Positions 9,787-18,828 of a DNA stretch of 64,000 nt are shown here, in pieces. Made by a program: the position numbers and the translations under genes. Position 1 is the stretch's first letter; the number at the start of each line of letters is the position of its first letter. Location of the stretch: NCBI RefSeq assembly GCF_003129905.1, contig NZ_QFFM01000010.1, positions 52,538-116,537 on the forward strand, written 5' to 3'. Below the pieces are notes generated by a model. That model had not been told where the DNA came from and ran no database searches. It was given only the letters and a program-made list of their open reading frames with translations. Source of the DNA: Bifidobacterium callitrichidarum. GTDB lineage: Bacteria > Actinomycetota > Actinomycetes > Actinomycetales > Bifidobacteriaceae.

Positions 9787-9873
9787 GCGGTGGGGCCTGG
9801 TACGCCTCGCCCGACACACTCAAGGCCGTTCGGCCAAGCCTACGGTCTGGCGAGGCGCACCAGGCCTCACCGC
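9787..9873. other. Long imperfect hairpin downstream of the SRP RNA
   Basis: Arms 9787-9811 (GCGGTGGGGCCTGGTACGCC and on) and 9849-9873 pair over 25 positions with only two non-Watson-Crick positions. The 37-base loop contains a second hairpin, GGCCGTTCGGCC. It lies between the PAP2 gene and the SRP RNA terminator and matches no tRNA cloverleaf. It may be a structured RNA, a bidirectional terminator or a decayed element. Confidence 0.5.
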
Positions 9874-9898
9874 TACCGTTCCGGCAAAGATGGAAAAA

Positions 9899-9982
9899 CC
9901 TCCACGCACCCGTCAGAGGCCACTTACCCTTGCTGCATTCCTGCCCTGGGGGAGTTGGGTGACATAGCGCCGCGTGGAGGCT
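9899..9982 (-). ncRNA. ffs: Signal recognition particle RNA (small, 4.5S type)
   Basis: The minus strand gives a single long hairpin whose ends pair (CCTCCACGC with GCGTGGAGG). Its apical domain reads CCCAGGGCAGGAATGCAGCA followed by AGGGTAAG, the conserved Ffh-binding loop and GGAA-type tetraloop region of bacterial SRP RNA. A TTTTT run at 9898-9894 ends the transcript. SRP RNA with Ffh targets membrane proteins to the translocon. Length of about 84 nt is within the range of short SRP RNAs. Confidence 0.92.
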
Positions 9983-9989
9983 TCGAGTA

Positions 9990-9995
9990 AATATA
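9990..9995 (-). promoter_or_regulatory. -10 element of the SRP RNA promoter
   Basis: TATATT on the minus strand lies 8 bases before the predicted 5' end of the SRP RNA. Seventeen bases further upstream is a weak -35 (GCATCC). It supports the chosen RNA start near 9982. Confidence 0.55.
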
Positions 9996-10306
9996 CGGAG
10001 ACGGGTGGACCAGGATGCGCGCGGGCGGGGCATGGGCGGCGGGAACGGTGACGGCGAGCCGGCAGAAAGCCGGTCGGAAGCTGACTTGAAGCCGTCCGTA
10101 AGCGCCCGGAAGCGACCCGCGTCCCCTGAAAAGGCACCCTCGGAACCCCGTACGTGCCCGATATACAGCCGTTTTCCAGACAACTTGCAGCGGCGTGTCC
10201 AATGCCGTGTCCATATGTGAGGATTCCGCGTAAATCCGGGTTTTGAGACCGCTTGGTTGCGTTCACGGCCAACGAATGTTCAAGACCAGCGGTTACGGTG
10301 GTCTAT
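9996..10306. other. Intergenic region between SRP RNA and PBP gene
   Basis: This stretch of about 310 bases holds the divergent promoters for the SRP RNA (minus) and the penicillin-binding protein gene (plus). Short overlapping ORFs on both strands have no recognisable product and no good ribosome-binding site. I see no further feature. Confidence 0.5.
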
Positions 10307-12727
10307 ATGTCTTCATATCAACGTCGTGCACACGCGCAGGGTCGGGCCTATGCCGCAAGGCAGCCGCGTACCGCGCAGAGCAAGACCTACGGCACCGCGG
10401 AGAACGGCATTAGCGCCACCCGCGCAACGCGCGCAGGTTCCGGCACGCACCGTCCCACAAGCCATAAGGCACCCAAGCGCAGCAGGAGAAGGAATGGCGG
10501 CAGGCGGCCGCATCGCGTGCTGAAATGGGTGCTCGGCATCTTCTTCGGCCTGTTCGGCCTGGGACTGCTGACCGGCTGCGCGGCCTTCGCATACCTGTAC
10601 ACCACCACCGAGGTCCCGCAACCTGAGAAGTTCGCGCTGGCGGAAAAGACGCGCGTCTATTACGCGGACGGCACCACGCTCATCGGCTCCTACGCCGAGC
10701 AGAACCGCGACATCATCTCCTGCGAGGGCCTGCCGAGCTATCTGGGCAACGCCATCGTGGCCTCCGAGAACCGCACCTTCTATACGGATCGCGGCGTGGA
10801 CCTGAAGGGCATCGCCCGCGCGTTCTGGAACAACGTGACCACCGGCACCCGCCAAGGCGGCTCCACCATCACCCAGCAGTACGCCGAACGCTACTATCTG
10901 GGCGAAACCACCACGTACGCCGGCAAAGCGCGCGAGGCCATACTGGCGCTCAAGATCGCACAGACCGAGTCCAAGGACGAGGTGCTGTGCAACTACATGA
11001 ACACCATCTATCTGGGCCGCAACTCCTACGGCATCCAGGCGGCGGCCAAGGCCTACTTCAACAAGGACGCCAAGGATCTGACGCTCTCCGAGGCCGCGAT
11101 GATCGCCGGCATCATCCCCTCCCCCTCCACATGGGATCCGGCGGACAACGCCGCCATGGCCAAGCAACGCTTCAAGCGCGTGCTGAACATCATGGAGGAG
11201 GACGGCTACATCACCGCCAAAGACAAGGCGGCGGCCAAGTTCCCGGACACCGCGCCCGTGGCCCAGCAGAACGAATACGCCGGTTCCACCGGCTACCTGC
11301 TGGATATGGTGGAGCGCGAGCTGGTGCAGTCCAAGGCCTTCACCAAGGAGGAGCTGGCCACCGGCGGCTACAAGATCGTCACCACCATCGACAAGTCCAA
11401 GCAGGATGTCATGCAGTCCATCGGCGACACGCGCCTTTCGGACATGCCCGAGACGCTGCAGATCGGCGGCATCGCCGTGGAGCCGAAGACCGGGGCCGTG
11501 GTGTCGGTGTACGCCGGTTCGGACTACCTCACCAAACAGCTCAACAACGCCGATCAGGCCCTGTTCGAGCCCGGTTCCACCATGAAACCGTTCGCACTGC
11601 TGGGCGCGGCGCAGTCCGGCGTGAACTTCAACACGCTGTTCAACGGCAACTCGCACCAGCACTTCTCCGGCCTGGACGCCGAGGTGAACAACGCCCTGGA
11701 GAACAACTGGGGGTATATCAACCTCTACCAGGCCACCGCAAACTCGGTGAACACGGTGTTCATGAACGTCAACGAGCACCTGACCCCGCAGCGCACGGCG
11801 GCGATCGCGCATGAGGCCGGCATCACGGGAGACATCGACGAGAACTCGATGTACAACGTGCTCGGCATCAACGCGCTGACCGTGTGGGATCTGGCGCAGG
11901 GCCACTCCACCATCGCGAACAACGGCGTGAAGAACACCATTCACATGGTCGATCGCGTCATCGATTCCAATAACAAGGACCTGTACAACGCGCCGAACGA
12001 GAACGAGCGCGTCTTCGACGCCAACGATTGCGCGCTGGTGCAGAAGGCCATGCTCGGCACCACCACGTACGGCACCGCGGCGGGCACCTCCACCATGCTG
12101 GGACGCCCGGTCGCCGGCAAGTCCGGCACCGCCAACGACGAGAAGGCCTCCTCCTTCGTGGGCTACACGCCGAGTCTGCTGAACGTGTGGGCCATCTGGA
12201 ACCCGGACAAGGACGGCAACCCGCAGGTGGTGCCCGCCTTCTCCGGCTACGGCATCTCCTCCACCGGCTACCCGGCGCACCTGTTCCAGGAATACATGTC
12301 GAAGGTCCTGCAGGGCACTCAGGTCGAGGAATTCCCCACCGCCAAGGACACCGGCAAGATCGGCGGCACGGACGGCACGTGGGGCCTGGGCAAGGGCCAG
12401 AGCTCCGGCACCACGTCCGGCCAGCAGAAGGCCGAGACCGACGACAACGATTCCAAGAGCGATTCCTCCGCCGATGGCAAGGATCAGTCCTCCGGCTCCG
12501 GCACTGGCTCCAGTTCGCAGAACACGCAGGAATTCGCCCAGCAGTGCCTCAACAACCCCAGCTATTCCACCGAGTGCCCGAACAATCCGGGCACCAACAA
12601 CGGCGGCACCGCGAACGACCCGTCCAACGGCGACGACAGCGGCCCGTCCTATGACGAGCCCGTCCAGCCTGACGAGGAGTCGCCCTTCGCACCCGGCGAG
12701 ACGTATTCCTATTCGACCACGGAGTAG
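10307..12727 (+). CDS. Class A penicillin-binding protein (bifunctional transglycosylase/transpeptidase)
   Basis: An 806-residue peptidoglycan synthase. A basic cytoplasmic N-terminus is followed by one membrane helix (about residues 72-97). The GT51 transglycosylase domain shows VASENRTFYTDRGVD, GGSTITQQYAE and NYMNTIYLGRNSYG. The transpeptidase domain has the active-site serine in STMK (S424-K427), the SVN motif in TANSVNTVF and KSGTA at residue 605. It ends in a Ser/Gly/Asn/Pro-rich tail of about 100 residues, likely disordered and outside the membrane. Start ATG 10307 (MSSYQRRAHAQ) is chosen over an upstream in-frame codon; the ribosome-binding site (GGTGG) is modest. Confidence 0.92.
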   Translation: MSSYQRRAHAQGRAYAARQPRTAQSKTYGTAENGISATRATRAGSGTHRPTSHKAPKRSRRRNGGRRPHRVLKWVLGIFFGLFGLGLLTGCAAFAYLYTTTEVPQPEKFALAEKTRVYYADGTTLIGSYAEQNRDIISCEGLPSYLGNAIVASENRTFYTDRGVDLKGIARAFWNNVTTGTRQGGSTITQQYAERYYLGETTTYAGKAREAILALKIAQTESKDEVLCNYMNTIYLGRNSYGIQAAAKAYFNKDAKDLTLSEAAMIAGIIPSPSTWDPADNAAMAKQRFKRVLNIMEEDGYITAKDKAAAKFPDTAPVAQQNEYAGSTGYLLDMVERELVQSKAFTKEELATGGYKIVTTIDKSKQDVMQSIGDTRLSDMPETLQIGGIAVEPKTGAVVSVYAGSDYLTKQLNNADQALFEPGSTMKPFALLGAAQSGVNFNTLFNGNSHQHFSGLDAEVNNALENNWGYINLYQATANSVNTVFMNVNEHLTPQRTAAIAHEAGITGDIDENSMYNVLGINALTVWDLAQGHSTIANNGVKNTIHMVDRVIDSNNKDLYNAPNENERVFDANDCALVQKAMLGTTTYGTAAGTSTMLGRPVAGKSGTANDEKASSFVGYTPSLLNVWAIWNPDKDGNPQVVPAFSGYGISSTGYPAHLFQEYMSKVLQGTQVEEFPTAKDTGKIGGTDGTWGLGKGQSSGTTSGQQKAETDDNDSKSDSSADGKDQSSGSGTGSSSQNTQEFAQQCLNNPSYSTECPNNPGTNNGGTANDPSNGDDSGPSYDEPVQPDEESPFAPGETYSYSTTE

Positions 12728-12770
12728 CGAGGAGCACAGCGGGATTGGCCTTGCGGCCAATGCTGTGTTT

Positions 12771-12937
12771 TTGCGGCCGTTTGGCCGCGGCTACTCTCCC
12801 TCCGTCATCGCTTCGCGATGCCACCTCCCTCGACAGAGGGAGGCAGGTTTTGATCGTGTAGATCTTGGCCCCCTCTGTCGAGGGGGCTGCTGAGCGTAGC
12901 GAGGCTGGGGGAGAGTAGCCGCGGCCAACGGCCGCAA
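12771..12937. repeat. 167-bp inverted-repeat element between the PBP gene and leuA
   Basis: The ends TTGCGGCCGTTTGGCCGCGG then CTACTCTCCC (12771-12800) and their near-perfect inverse at 12907-12937 form arms of about 29 bp with one indel. Inside, CTCCCTCGACAGAGGGAG and CCCCCTCTGTCGAGGGGG are further hairpins. The plan (stem, GCTTCGCGATGC-like small hairpin, stem) resembles the 50-bp repeat family but the sequence differs, so it looks like a second repeat type. Confidence 0.65.
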
Positions 12938-12975
12938 GAAGCGCATCGGCCAACGGCCGATTCCGTCCCCAACGC

Positions 12976-13012
12976 AATGGGCCCGTCTTCCATAAGGGAA
13001 GACGGGCCCATT
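12976..13012. terminator. Strong bidirectional hairpin between convergent PBP gene and leuA
   Basis: A 16-bp perfect stem: AATGGGCCCGTCTTCC (12976-12991) and its inverse at 12997-13012, with a 5-base loop. It lies 81 bases beyond the leuA stop and also downstream of the PBP gene, so it can serve both. Confidence 0.75.
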
Positions 13013-13093
13013 CGTATATCCAGCCGTATTCAGACGACCGCCCAATCGGCGGCCGCCCTACTCAGCCAATCAGCCTATCTGGCTTCAGCGGCT

Positions 13094-15010
13094 TCAGCGC
13101 GTGCGCTGGGAGCGGTTGATCGCGGAAATGATCGCCTTGAGGGCGCTGGTGGTGATGGACGAATCGATGCCCACACCCCACACGATCTTCGCGTCGTCGG
13201 CCTCGCCCACCTGGCATTCCACGTAGGAGGCGGCCATGGCGTTGGTGCCCACGGACATCGTGTGCTCCACGTAGTCCATGATGGAGGCGTCCACGCCGAA
13301 GTTGGAGATGGCGTTGAGGAAGGCGGCGATCGGGCCGTTGCCGATGCCGGAGACCTCGCGCTCCACCGGCTCATCCTCGCCGACGTTCACGCCACGATCG
13401 AGCACGCGGGCCTTGAGCACGGTGTCCGAACCGTCCTCGCCGGAGCTGATGGCCACCTTCAGGAGCTTCAGACGGCCCCACGGCGCGAGCGAGGCGTCGT
13501 GCGTATCGCCCACGACCACGCCGGCGGCGGTCATGCCGGACTGTTCGACCGGCAGGTACTCGTCCTTGAACAGACGCCAGATGTCCTCGTCCTTGACTTC
13601 CTTCTTGGTGTCGTCGGCGAACTTCTGGACGATCTTGTCGAACTCCACCTGCAGGCGCTTGGGCAGGTCGAGGTTGTGGTTGGTCTTGAGCAGGTAGGCC
13701 ATGCCGCCCTTGCCGGACTGCGAGTTGACGCGGATGATGGCCTCGTATGTGCGGCCGATGTCCTTCGGATCGATCGGCAGGTACGGCACGAGCCACACGA
13801 AGTTGTCCAGATCGGCGCCGGCGCGGTCGGCGGCCACCTGACGGGCCTCAAGACCCTTCTTGATGGCGTCCTGGTGGGAGCCGGAGAACGCGGTGAACAC
13901 GAAGTTGCCGGCGTACGGGTGACGCTCGGAGATCTTGATCTGGTTGCAGTACTCCACGGTCTTGCGGATCTCGGGCACGTTGGAGTAGTCGATCTGCGGA
14001 TCGATGCCCTGCGTGAGCATGTTGAGGCCCAGGGTGACGAGGTCCACGTTGCCGGTACGCTCACCGTTGCCCAGGAGGCAGCCCTCGACGCGGTCGGCGC
14101 CGGCCAGCATGGCCAGCTCGGTGGCGGCCACGCCCATGCCCTCGTCGTTGTGCGGGTGCAGGGAGAGCACCACGGAGTCGCGGTCGTCCAGGTGGGTGGA
14201 GACGTACTCCACCTCGTCGGCGAACACGTTCGGCGTGGTCATCTCCACGGTGGCGGGCAGGTTGATGATCATCGGGTGCTCGGGGGTGGGCTTGATCATG
14301 CCGATCACGGCGTTGCACACCTCGACCGCGTACTCCGGCTCGGTGCCCGTGAAGGACTCCGGGGAGTACTCGTAGTACAGGTCGATGCCCTTGGCCTCGC
14401 CCTCGAGATCCTTGCACAGCTCGGCGGCGTCCGTGGCGAGCTTCTTGATCTCTTCCTTGTTCTTGCGGAACACCACCTCGCGCTGCAGCACGGAGACGGA
14501 GTTGTAGAAGTGCACGATCGCGCGCTTGGCGCCCTTGAGGGCCTCGTAGGTGCGGCGGATGAGGTGTTCGCGGCACTGGGTGAGCACCACGATGGTCACG
14601 TCGTCCGGGATCAGCTCGCGCTCGATGAGCATGCGGATGAAGTCGAAATCGGTTTCGGAAGCGGACGGGAAGCCCACCTCGATCTCCTTGAAGCCCATGG
14701 AGACCAGCAGGTTCCAGAAGCGCAGCTTGCGCTCGGAATCCATCGGGTTGACGAGGGCCTGATTGCCGTCGCGAAGATCGACGGAGCACCAGCGCGGCGC
14801 GCGCTGCAGTCGCTTACCCGGCCACGTGCGCTCCGGGTAATCAAAGGGGATCTGCTTGTCGTATGCGGCGTACTTGTTGTACGGCATACGGCTCGGTTTC
14901 TGCGGATCGCCGATGAATCGTGCCGGAGGCAGCAGCGGGTCATTGTTCCCTCCATTGGATGCCGCGGCGACCGCTGCGAGATCAAAGACGGACGATTGAT
15001 CCTGACCCAT
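13094..15010 (-). CDS. leuA: 2-isopropylmalate synthase
   Basis: A 638-residue enzyme of the LeuA2 type, catalysing acetyl-CoA plus 2-oxoisovalerate to 2-isopropylmalate, the committed step of leucine synthesis. The DRE-TIM barrel begins with VDLRDGNQAL (Asp78-Gln84 region), and the metal-binding HPHNDEG motif lies near residue 285. The C-terminal regulatory domain carries leucine feedback inhibition in this family. ATG 15010 has GGAGGAAC just upstream. The gene is alone on its strand; the rest of the leu pathway is not in the window. A 17-bp palindrome lies upstream. Confidence 0.95.
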   Translation of the reverse strand: MGQDQSSVFDLAAVAAASNGGNNDPLLPPARFIGDPQKPSRMPYNKYAAYDKQIPFDYPERTWPGKRLQRAPRWCSVDLRDGNQALVNPMDSERKLRFWNLLVSMGFKEIEVGFPSASETDFDFIRMLIERELIPDDVTIVVLTQCREHLIRRTYEALKGAKRAIVHFYNSVSVLQREVVFRKNKEEIKKLATDAAELCKDLEGEAKGIDLYYEYSPESFTGTEPEYAVEVCNAVIGMIKPTPEHPMIINLPATVEMTTPNVFADEVEYVSTHLDDRDSVVLSLHPHNDEGMGVAATELAMLAGADRVEGCLLGNGERTGNVDLVTLGLNMLTQGIDPQIDYSNVPEIRKTVEYCNQIKISERHPYAGNFVFTAFSGSHQDAIKKGLEARQVAADRAGADLDNFVWLVPYLPIDPKDIGRTYEAIIRVNSQSGKGGMAYLLKTNHNLDLPKRLQVEFDKIVQKFADDTKKEVKDEDIWRLFKDEYLPVEQSGMTAAGVVVGDTHDASLAPWGRLKLLKVAISSGEDGSDTVLKARVLDRGVNVGEDEPVEREVSGIGNGPIAAFLNAISNFGVDASIMDYVEHTMSVGTNAMAASYVECQVGEADDAKIVWGVGIDSSITTSALKAIISAINRSQRTR

Positions 15011-15059
15011 TGTTCCTCCTTTGCTGTGTGGAATGATTCCTCAATGGTTAGTCGTTTAC

Positions 15060-15076
15060 GCACATGTAACATGTGC
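15060..15076. promoter_or_regulatory. 17-bp palindrome upstream of leuA
   Basis: GCACATGTAACATGTGC is symmetric over 8+8 bp around one central base. It lies 50 bases before the leuA ATG, where an operator or promoter-overlapping site would be expected. No leucine-rich leader peptide is visible, so repressor control is more likely than attenuation (inference). Confidence 0.5.
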
Positions 15077-15231
15077 ATCTCTCTATCCTAGCGACGGCCC
15101 GTTCCAACACCCCGCACGTCTCACAATCTGCCGGAATCGGTTGTGTTTCCTTGGGATGACGGACCGGCGGCACTAGGATTGGAAGCATGCGCGGGGGCGC
15201 AAGGCTTCCGCCATGAGAGAAGAAGTCCATT

Positions 15232-16086
15232 ATGACGAATCCGAATGTTCCCCCGACCCCTCAGGTTCCGCAGATGCCTCCGATGCCGCAGGCACCGCGC
15301 GTGCAGTCCGCACCGATGCCGCAGCCGGTCCAGCCGCCGACCCAGGCGCCCGCTCAGGCACCGTTCGCCGCGCCTGTTCAGGCGCCCGTTTCCGCTCCGG
15401 CCTACGGGCAGCAGCCGTCCGTGCCTCAGCCGTCGATTCCGCAGCCTTCCGCCGCTCCTCGCACTCCGCAGTACGCACCGCAGCCGGCCTATCAGGCGCC
15501 GCAGGCCCCGCAGTACGCCGCGCCGCAGCAGCCGGCCCAGCCCGCACCGGCCCCGTCCTTCACGCCCGCCGCTTCCGCCGGCACTCCGGGAACCCCGGGT
15601 GCTCCCGCAATCCCGACCGGCATGGTTCCCGCCGCCCCGTCGATGCCGGCACCGCAACAGCCCACCGCCGTATACAGCTCGCGCCCGGCCCGTCAACTGC
15701 GCACCAAGCGCGGCCTGCTCAAGTACATCCTACTGGGCATCATCACCCTCGGCATCTACGACCTCTGGCAGCTGAGTGAAATCGGCGAATCCCTGAATCT
15801 CATGGCCTCCCGCCGCGACGGCAAGAAGACCATGCACTACTGCCTGCTCTTCTTCATCGTGGGCCCGATCACCCTCGGCATCGGCACCCTCGTTTGGTTC
15901 CATCGCATAAGCGCGCGTGTGGGCGAGGAGCAGCAGGCCCGCGGCATGGCGCCCACCGTTTCCGCCGCCACGTTCTGGCTGTGGGGCATCCTCGGCGCGT
16001 TCATCATCGTGGGTCCGTTCATCTACTACTACAAGCTGCTGCACGCGATGAACGACCTCTCCGCCGACTACAACGTCCGCGGCTGA
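15232..16086 (+). CDS. DUF4234 membrane protein with Pro/Gln/Ala-rich N-terminus
   Basis: A 284-residue protein. The first ~150 residues are a low-complexity Pro/Ala/Gln-rich stretch, probably disordered. The C-terminal half (RGLLKYILLGIITLGIYDLW onward) is the DUF4234 domain with three hydrophobic segments and the usual GIITLGIY and IGPIT-like motifs. Function is unknown; such proteins are common in actinobacterial and firmicute membranes. AGAGAAGAAG precedes the ATG. It diverges from leuA, and a MITE-like element lies immediately downstream. Confidence 0.8.
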   Translation: MTNPNVPPTPQVPQMPPMPQAPRVQSAPMPQPVQPPTQAPAQAPFAAPVQAPVSAPAYGQQPSVPQPSIPQPSAAPRTPQYAPQPAYQAPQAPQYAAPQQPAQPAPAPSFTPAASAGTPGTPGAPAIPTGMVPAAPSMPAPQQPTAVYSSRPARQLRTKRGLLKYILLGIITLGIYDLWQLSEIGESLNLMASRRDGKKTMHYCLLFFIVGPITLGIGTLVWFHRISARVGEEQQARGMAPTVSAATFWLWGILGAFIIVGPFIYYYKLLHAMNDLSADYNVRG

Positions 16087-16117
16087 GCCCCGCCGCATCC
16101 GTCAATCGTTTCCACGA

Positions 16118-16228
16118 GGCTCTGTTAAGCCAAAATTGACATACCCCTATTCTTGGCTCCCCTTGTCAGGGGAGCTGGCGGCGAAGCCGACTGAGGGGTA
16201 GTCCATATCAATTTGGTGTAACAGAGCC
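16118..16228. mobile_element. MITE-like element: GGCTCTGTT inverted ends around the two-hairpin repeat
   Basis: A 111-bp non-coding element. The left end GGCTCTGTTAAGCCAAAATT and right end (inverse of GGCTCTGTTACACCAAATTG) form terminal inverted repeats of about 25 bp. The centre (16153-16203) is a plus-orientation copy of the two-hairpin repeat with second hairpin GGCGGC/GCCGAC. No target-site duplication is evident here. Confidence 0.7.
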
Positions 16229-16308
16229 TTCTGTAGGCCGCCTTCGCCGGCATAGCCGAGACGGTTCGTTCATGCTGTCTTTTTTCATCGATTCACGAAA
16301 GCAAAGTC

Positions 16309-18648
16309 ATGTTCTGTACTCACTGCGGAAAGCCCAACGACGATTCCGCCAAGTTCTGCACCTCCTGCGGCGCGAAGCTGGACAAGCCGGAAGTTCCGGC
16401 CGCGACCCCGGCCGCACCGGCAACGCCCGCCGCAACTCCGACACCCACGGCTGTGCCGCTGCCGGACAGCGTACCCGCCCCGGCCAGTCCGACGTCCGAA
16501 GCACCGGCCGTAACCCCGGCCGCACCAACTGCCGCGGCTCCGGCGACATCGCCCACGGCCTCCGCCACAGTCTCCGATACTTCCGCCACGGCGGCCTCCG
16601 CAACGGCATTCAGCACCGCCAAGCAGCCGCCGAACAAGCTCATCATCGCACTGGCCGCCGTGCTGGCCGTCATCGTGGTGGCGGGCATCGCCCTGTTCGC
16701 CACCTGGAAGGCCGAGATGTGGGGCGGCAAGACGCTGCCCGATCCCGCGTCGATCGTCAAGACCACGGCCTCAAAGGACGGCAAGTCGGCCACCATCAAG
16801 GCCAAGGACGTCACCGAGGCGCTAAAGCTCAAGGGCATCAACGCCAAAACCGAGAAGGTCTTCTCCGGCAAGGAAAGCGGCGCGTTCCTGGGCTACGACG
16901 GCCTCAAGCAGGGCCAGCGCGTCTCCGCGGGCACCATCGTCACCGTGCAGGAATCGGCCGGCCCCGGCGTGCCGAAGAACACGCTCGGCAAGAAGGCCGA
17001 GCAGGTGGTTGACACGCTCGAAGGCATGAACGTGCCCGTACATTACAAGAAGGTCTACGTCTCGGACACCAAGAAGAACCCCGAAGGCACCGTCGTGGCC
17101 ACCTATCCCGCCGCCGGCACCGGCGTGCAGGACTCCGAAAAGGACAAGGGCATCTACGTGGGCGTGGCCGCCAAGGGCGATGGCACCGCCCTGCCGCTCG
17201 ATGTGATGGGCAAGAGCGTGGACGACATCAAATCACAGCTGGAGTCCGAAGGCCACAGCGTGACCGTCGAAAAGCGCTTCTCCTCCAAACAGTACGTGGG
17301 CAAGGTGGCCGGCGCGGATCCCGCCCCCGGTTCCTCGCTTGATTCCGGCGATGACGTGACCTTGTACGAGGGCATCGACGCCACCAGCATGAAGGATGCC
17401 TTCACGGACAGCAATCTGCCCGAAACCGGAGGCGATGCGTTGCTCGGCACCACGGATGCGGCCGATGGTCAGTGGTGCACCAACGACGGCCAGTGCATCA
17501 CCATCGAGGATCATAAGATCACCGAAGGCGGCAGCGACAACTCCGACTACAACAGCTCGTACGACGGCTATCTGGTTGCCTGCGATGCCATTCAGCAGGC
17601 ATACTGCAGCAACCCGAACGCCGACTATCTGGTCACCCAGGACTATGGCGCATTCGAACTGCTCCCCCATATCAGCCTCACCAACTTCTGGTCGAACGGC
17701 AAGATGTACGACAGCAATGGCGTGCATATGGACGATTCCTGGCCCAAGTCCGGCGAATACCATCTGCAGGACCTGTTCCTGGTGGTTCCCACCGGCGCCA
17801 ATCTCGAAGGACTGGAGAGCAAGGGCTACTTCGATAAGGACGCCCTTGCCGCCGCGAAGAAGGAGAAGGCCGTCGACACGGACCGCCCGTTCATCCTCTG
17901 GCGAGACCCTTCGAAGTACGAGACCACCACGGCACCGTACAGCGGCACCGGCATGAACTTCAACCCATTCCTGCCATACAACGGCTACAGCGGCGATAAA
18001 TCCAACGTGGTCAAGATGAAGCCCGCACCAAGCGACGCAAACGCCTATTACCGAGTGGAATCGTCCGACCCTGACTGGGATTCCCTGCCCGACGCCGAGG
18101 TCAAGGGCGCCGGCAAGGCCGCGAAGTCCAGCTCCGACGATTCGGACAGCAAGTCCGATTCCAAGGCCAGCGCCGCCCTGTTCAAGAACGTCGCCGACCA
18201 GTACCGGTTCTTCTCCACGGGCAATGGATCGGCATTCATTGACATGACCGTGAAGGACGACGGCAGCTTCGCAGGCGAGGCGAACACCGCAGACATGAAC
18301 TCCGGCGAACCCACCTACAAGGCACCACGTATTACGTATCCGTTCTCCGGCAAGTTCTCCTCCATCAAGAAGAACAGCGCCGGCGGCTACGACCTGCAGT
18401 GCGACTCCTCGTCCTTCAAGTGGGAGAAGGACAAGTATACGGATGAGAGCGGTCTCAGTCCATGCGGCGCCTGGCATTGGTATCCCGCCGGCACACCGTG
18501 GTCGTCCATGGCATCGGGAGATAAGGTCAAGTACGCGCTGGCGTACGGCAGTCAGATGGATTCCTCGAACTCCGACTCCTACAAGTCGAACCTGCTCTAC
18601 GATGAGGACGCCGAGCGCTCCGCCTTCTACCCCTACTCCCAGAACTAA
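16309..18648 (+). CDS. Zinc-ribbon, single-pass membrane, PASTA-like extracellular protein (paralogue 1)
   Basis: A 779-residue protein. Residues 1-22 form a zinc ribbon (CTHCGKPN...CTSCG; Cys 3, 6, 17, 20). A Pro/Ala/Thr-rich linker and one membrane helix at about 110-130 follow. Outside the membrane come about three PASTA-like repeats, with phrases such as VTVQESAGPGVPKNT, VVATYPAAGTG and KVAGADPAPGSS, each ending like a YxG/VxG module. The rest (from about residue 360) is a family-specific region with paired cysteines, then a Ser/Asp-rich linker and a beta-rich C-terminal domain shared with the protein at 20652-23162. PASTA modules bind peptidoglycan fragments in serine/threonine kinases and PBPs; no kinase domain is present here. 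Cell-envelope sensing is inference. Confidence 0.75.
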   Translation: MFCTHCGKPNDDSAKFCTSCGAKLDKPEVPAATPAAPATPAATPTPTAVPLPDSVPAPASPTSEAPAVTPAAPTAAAPATSPTASATVSDTSATAASATAFSTAKQPPNKLIIALAAVLAVIVVAGIALFATWKAEMWGGKTLPDPASIVKTTASKDGKSATIKAKDVTEALKLKGINAKTEKVFSGKESGAFLGYDGLKQGQRVSAGTIVTVQESAGPGVPKNTLGKKAEQVVDTLEGMNVPVHYKKVYVSDTKKNPEGTVVATYPAAGTGVQDSEKDKGIYVGVAAKGDGTALPLDVMGKSVDDIKSQLESEGHSVTVEKRFSSKQYVGKVAGADPAPGSSLDSGDDVTLYEGIDATSMKDAFTDSNLPETGGDALLGTTDAADGQWCTNDGQCITIEDHKITEGGSDNSDYNSSYDGYLVACDAIQQAYCSNPNADYLVTQDYGAFELLPHISLTNFWSNGKMYDSNGVHMDDSWPKSGEYHLQDLFLVVPTGANLEGLESKGYFDKDALAAAKKEKAVDTDRPFILWRDPSKYETTTAPYSGTGMNFNPFLPYNGYSGDKSNVVKMKPAPSDANAYYRVESSDPDWDSLPDAEVKGAGKAAKSSSDDSDSKSDSKASAALFKNVADQYRFFSTGNGSAFIDMTVKDDGSFAGEANTADMNSGEPTYKAPRITYPFSGKFSSIKKNSAGGYDLQCDSSSFKWEKDKYTDESGLSPCGAWHWYPAGTPWSSMASGDKVKYALAYGSQMDSSNSDSYKSNLLYDEDAERSAFYPYSQN

Positions 18649-18660
18649 TTTCCCTATCTA

Positions 18661-18808
18661 TGGCTCCCCTCTTTGAGGACATTGCCGTGAAGCAAACAGC
18701 GGAGCTGTTTGTAGGCGATGTGCGAGACGACAGTCGAGCCAGCAGAACGCGAACGAAGTTCGTCCGTAATTGCAGGACGAACCGTCGGCGAAGCCGACTG
18801 AGGGGAGT
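18661..18808. repeat. Extended (~150 bp) version of the two-hairpin repeat, plus orientation
   Basis: It begins TGGCTCCCCT and ends GCCGACTGAGGGGAGTC like the short repeat, but a ~100-bp module is inserted: GACATTGCCGTGAAGCAAAC, then AGCGGAGCTGTTT, GTGCGAGACGACAGTCGAGC and ACGAAGTTCGTCCG. The same module occurs at 32888-33034 and, inverted, at 58822-58970. Confidence 0.8.
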
Positions 18809-18828
18809 CCTCGTCACCTTACTGGCGC

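Noticed and set aside
9787..9873. tRNA gene next to the SRP RNA
   Set aside because: No acceptor/anticodon/T-arm layout and no T-loop sequence can be fitted; it is one long stem with a small inner hairpin.
10313..12760. 815-codon minus-strand ORF opposite the PBP gene
   Set aside because: The plus strand carries complete GT51 and transpeptidase motifs; the antisense frame has none.
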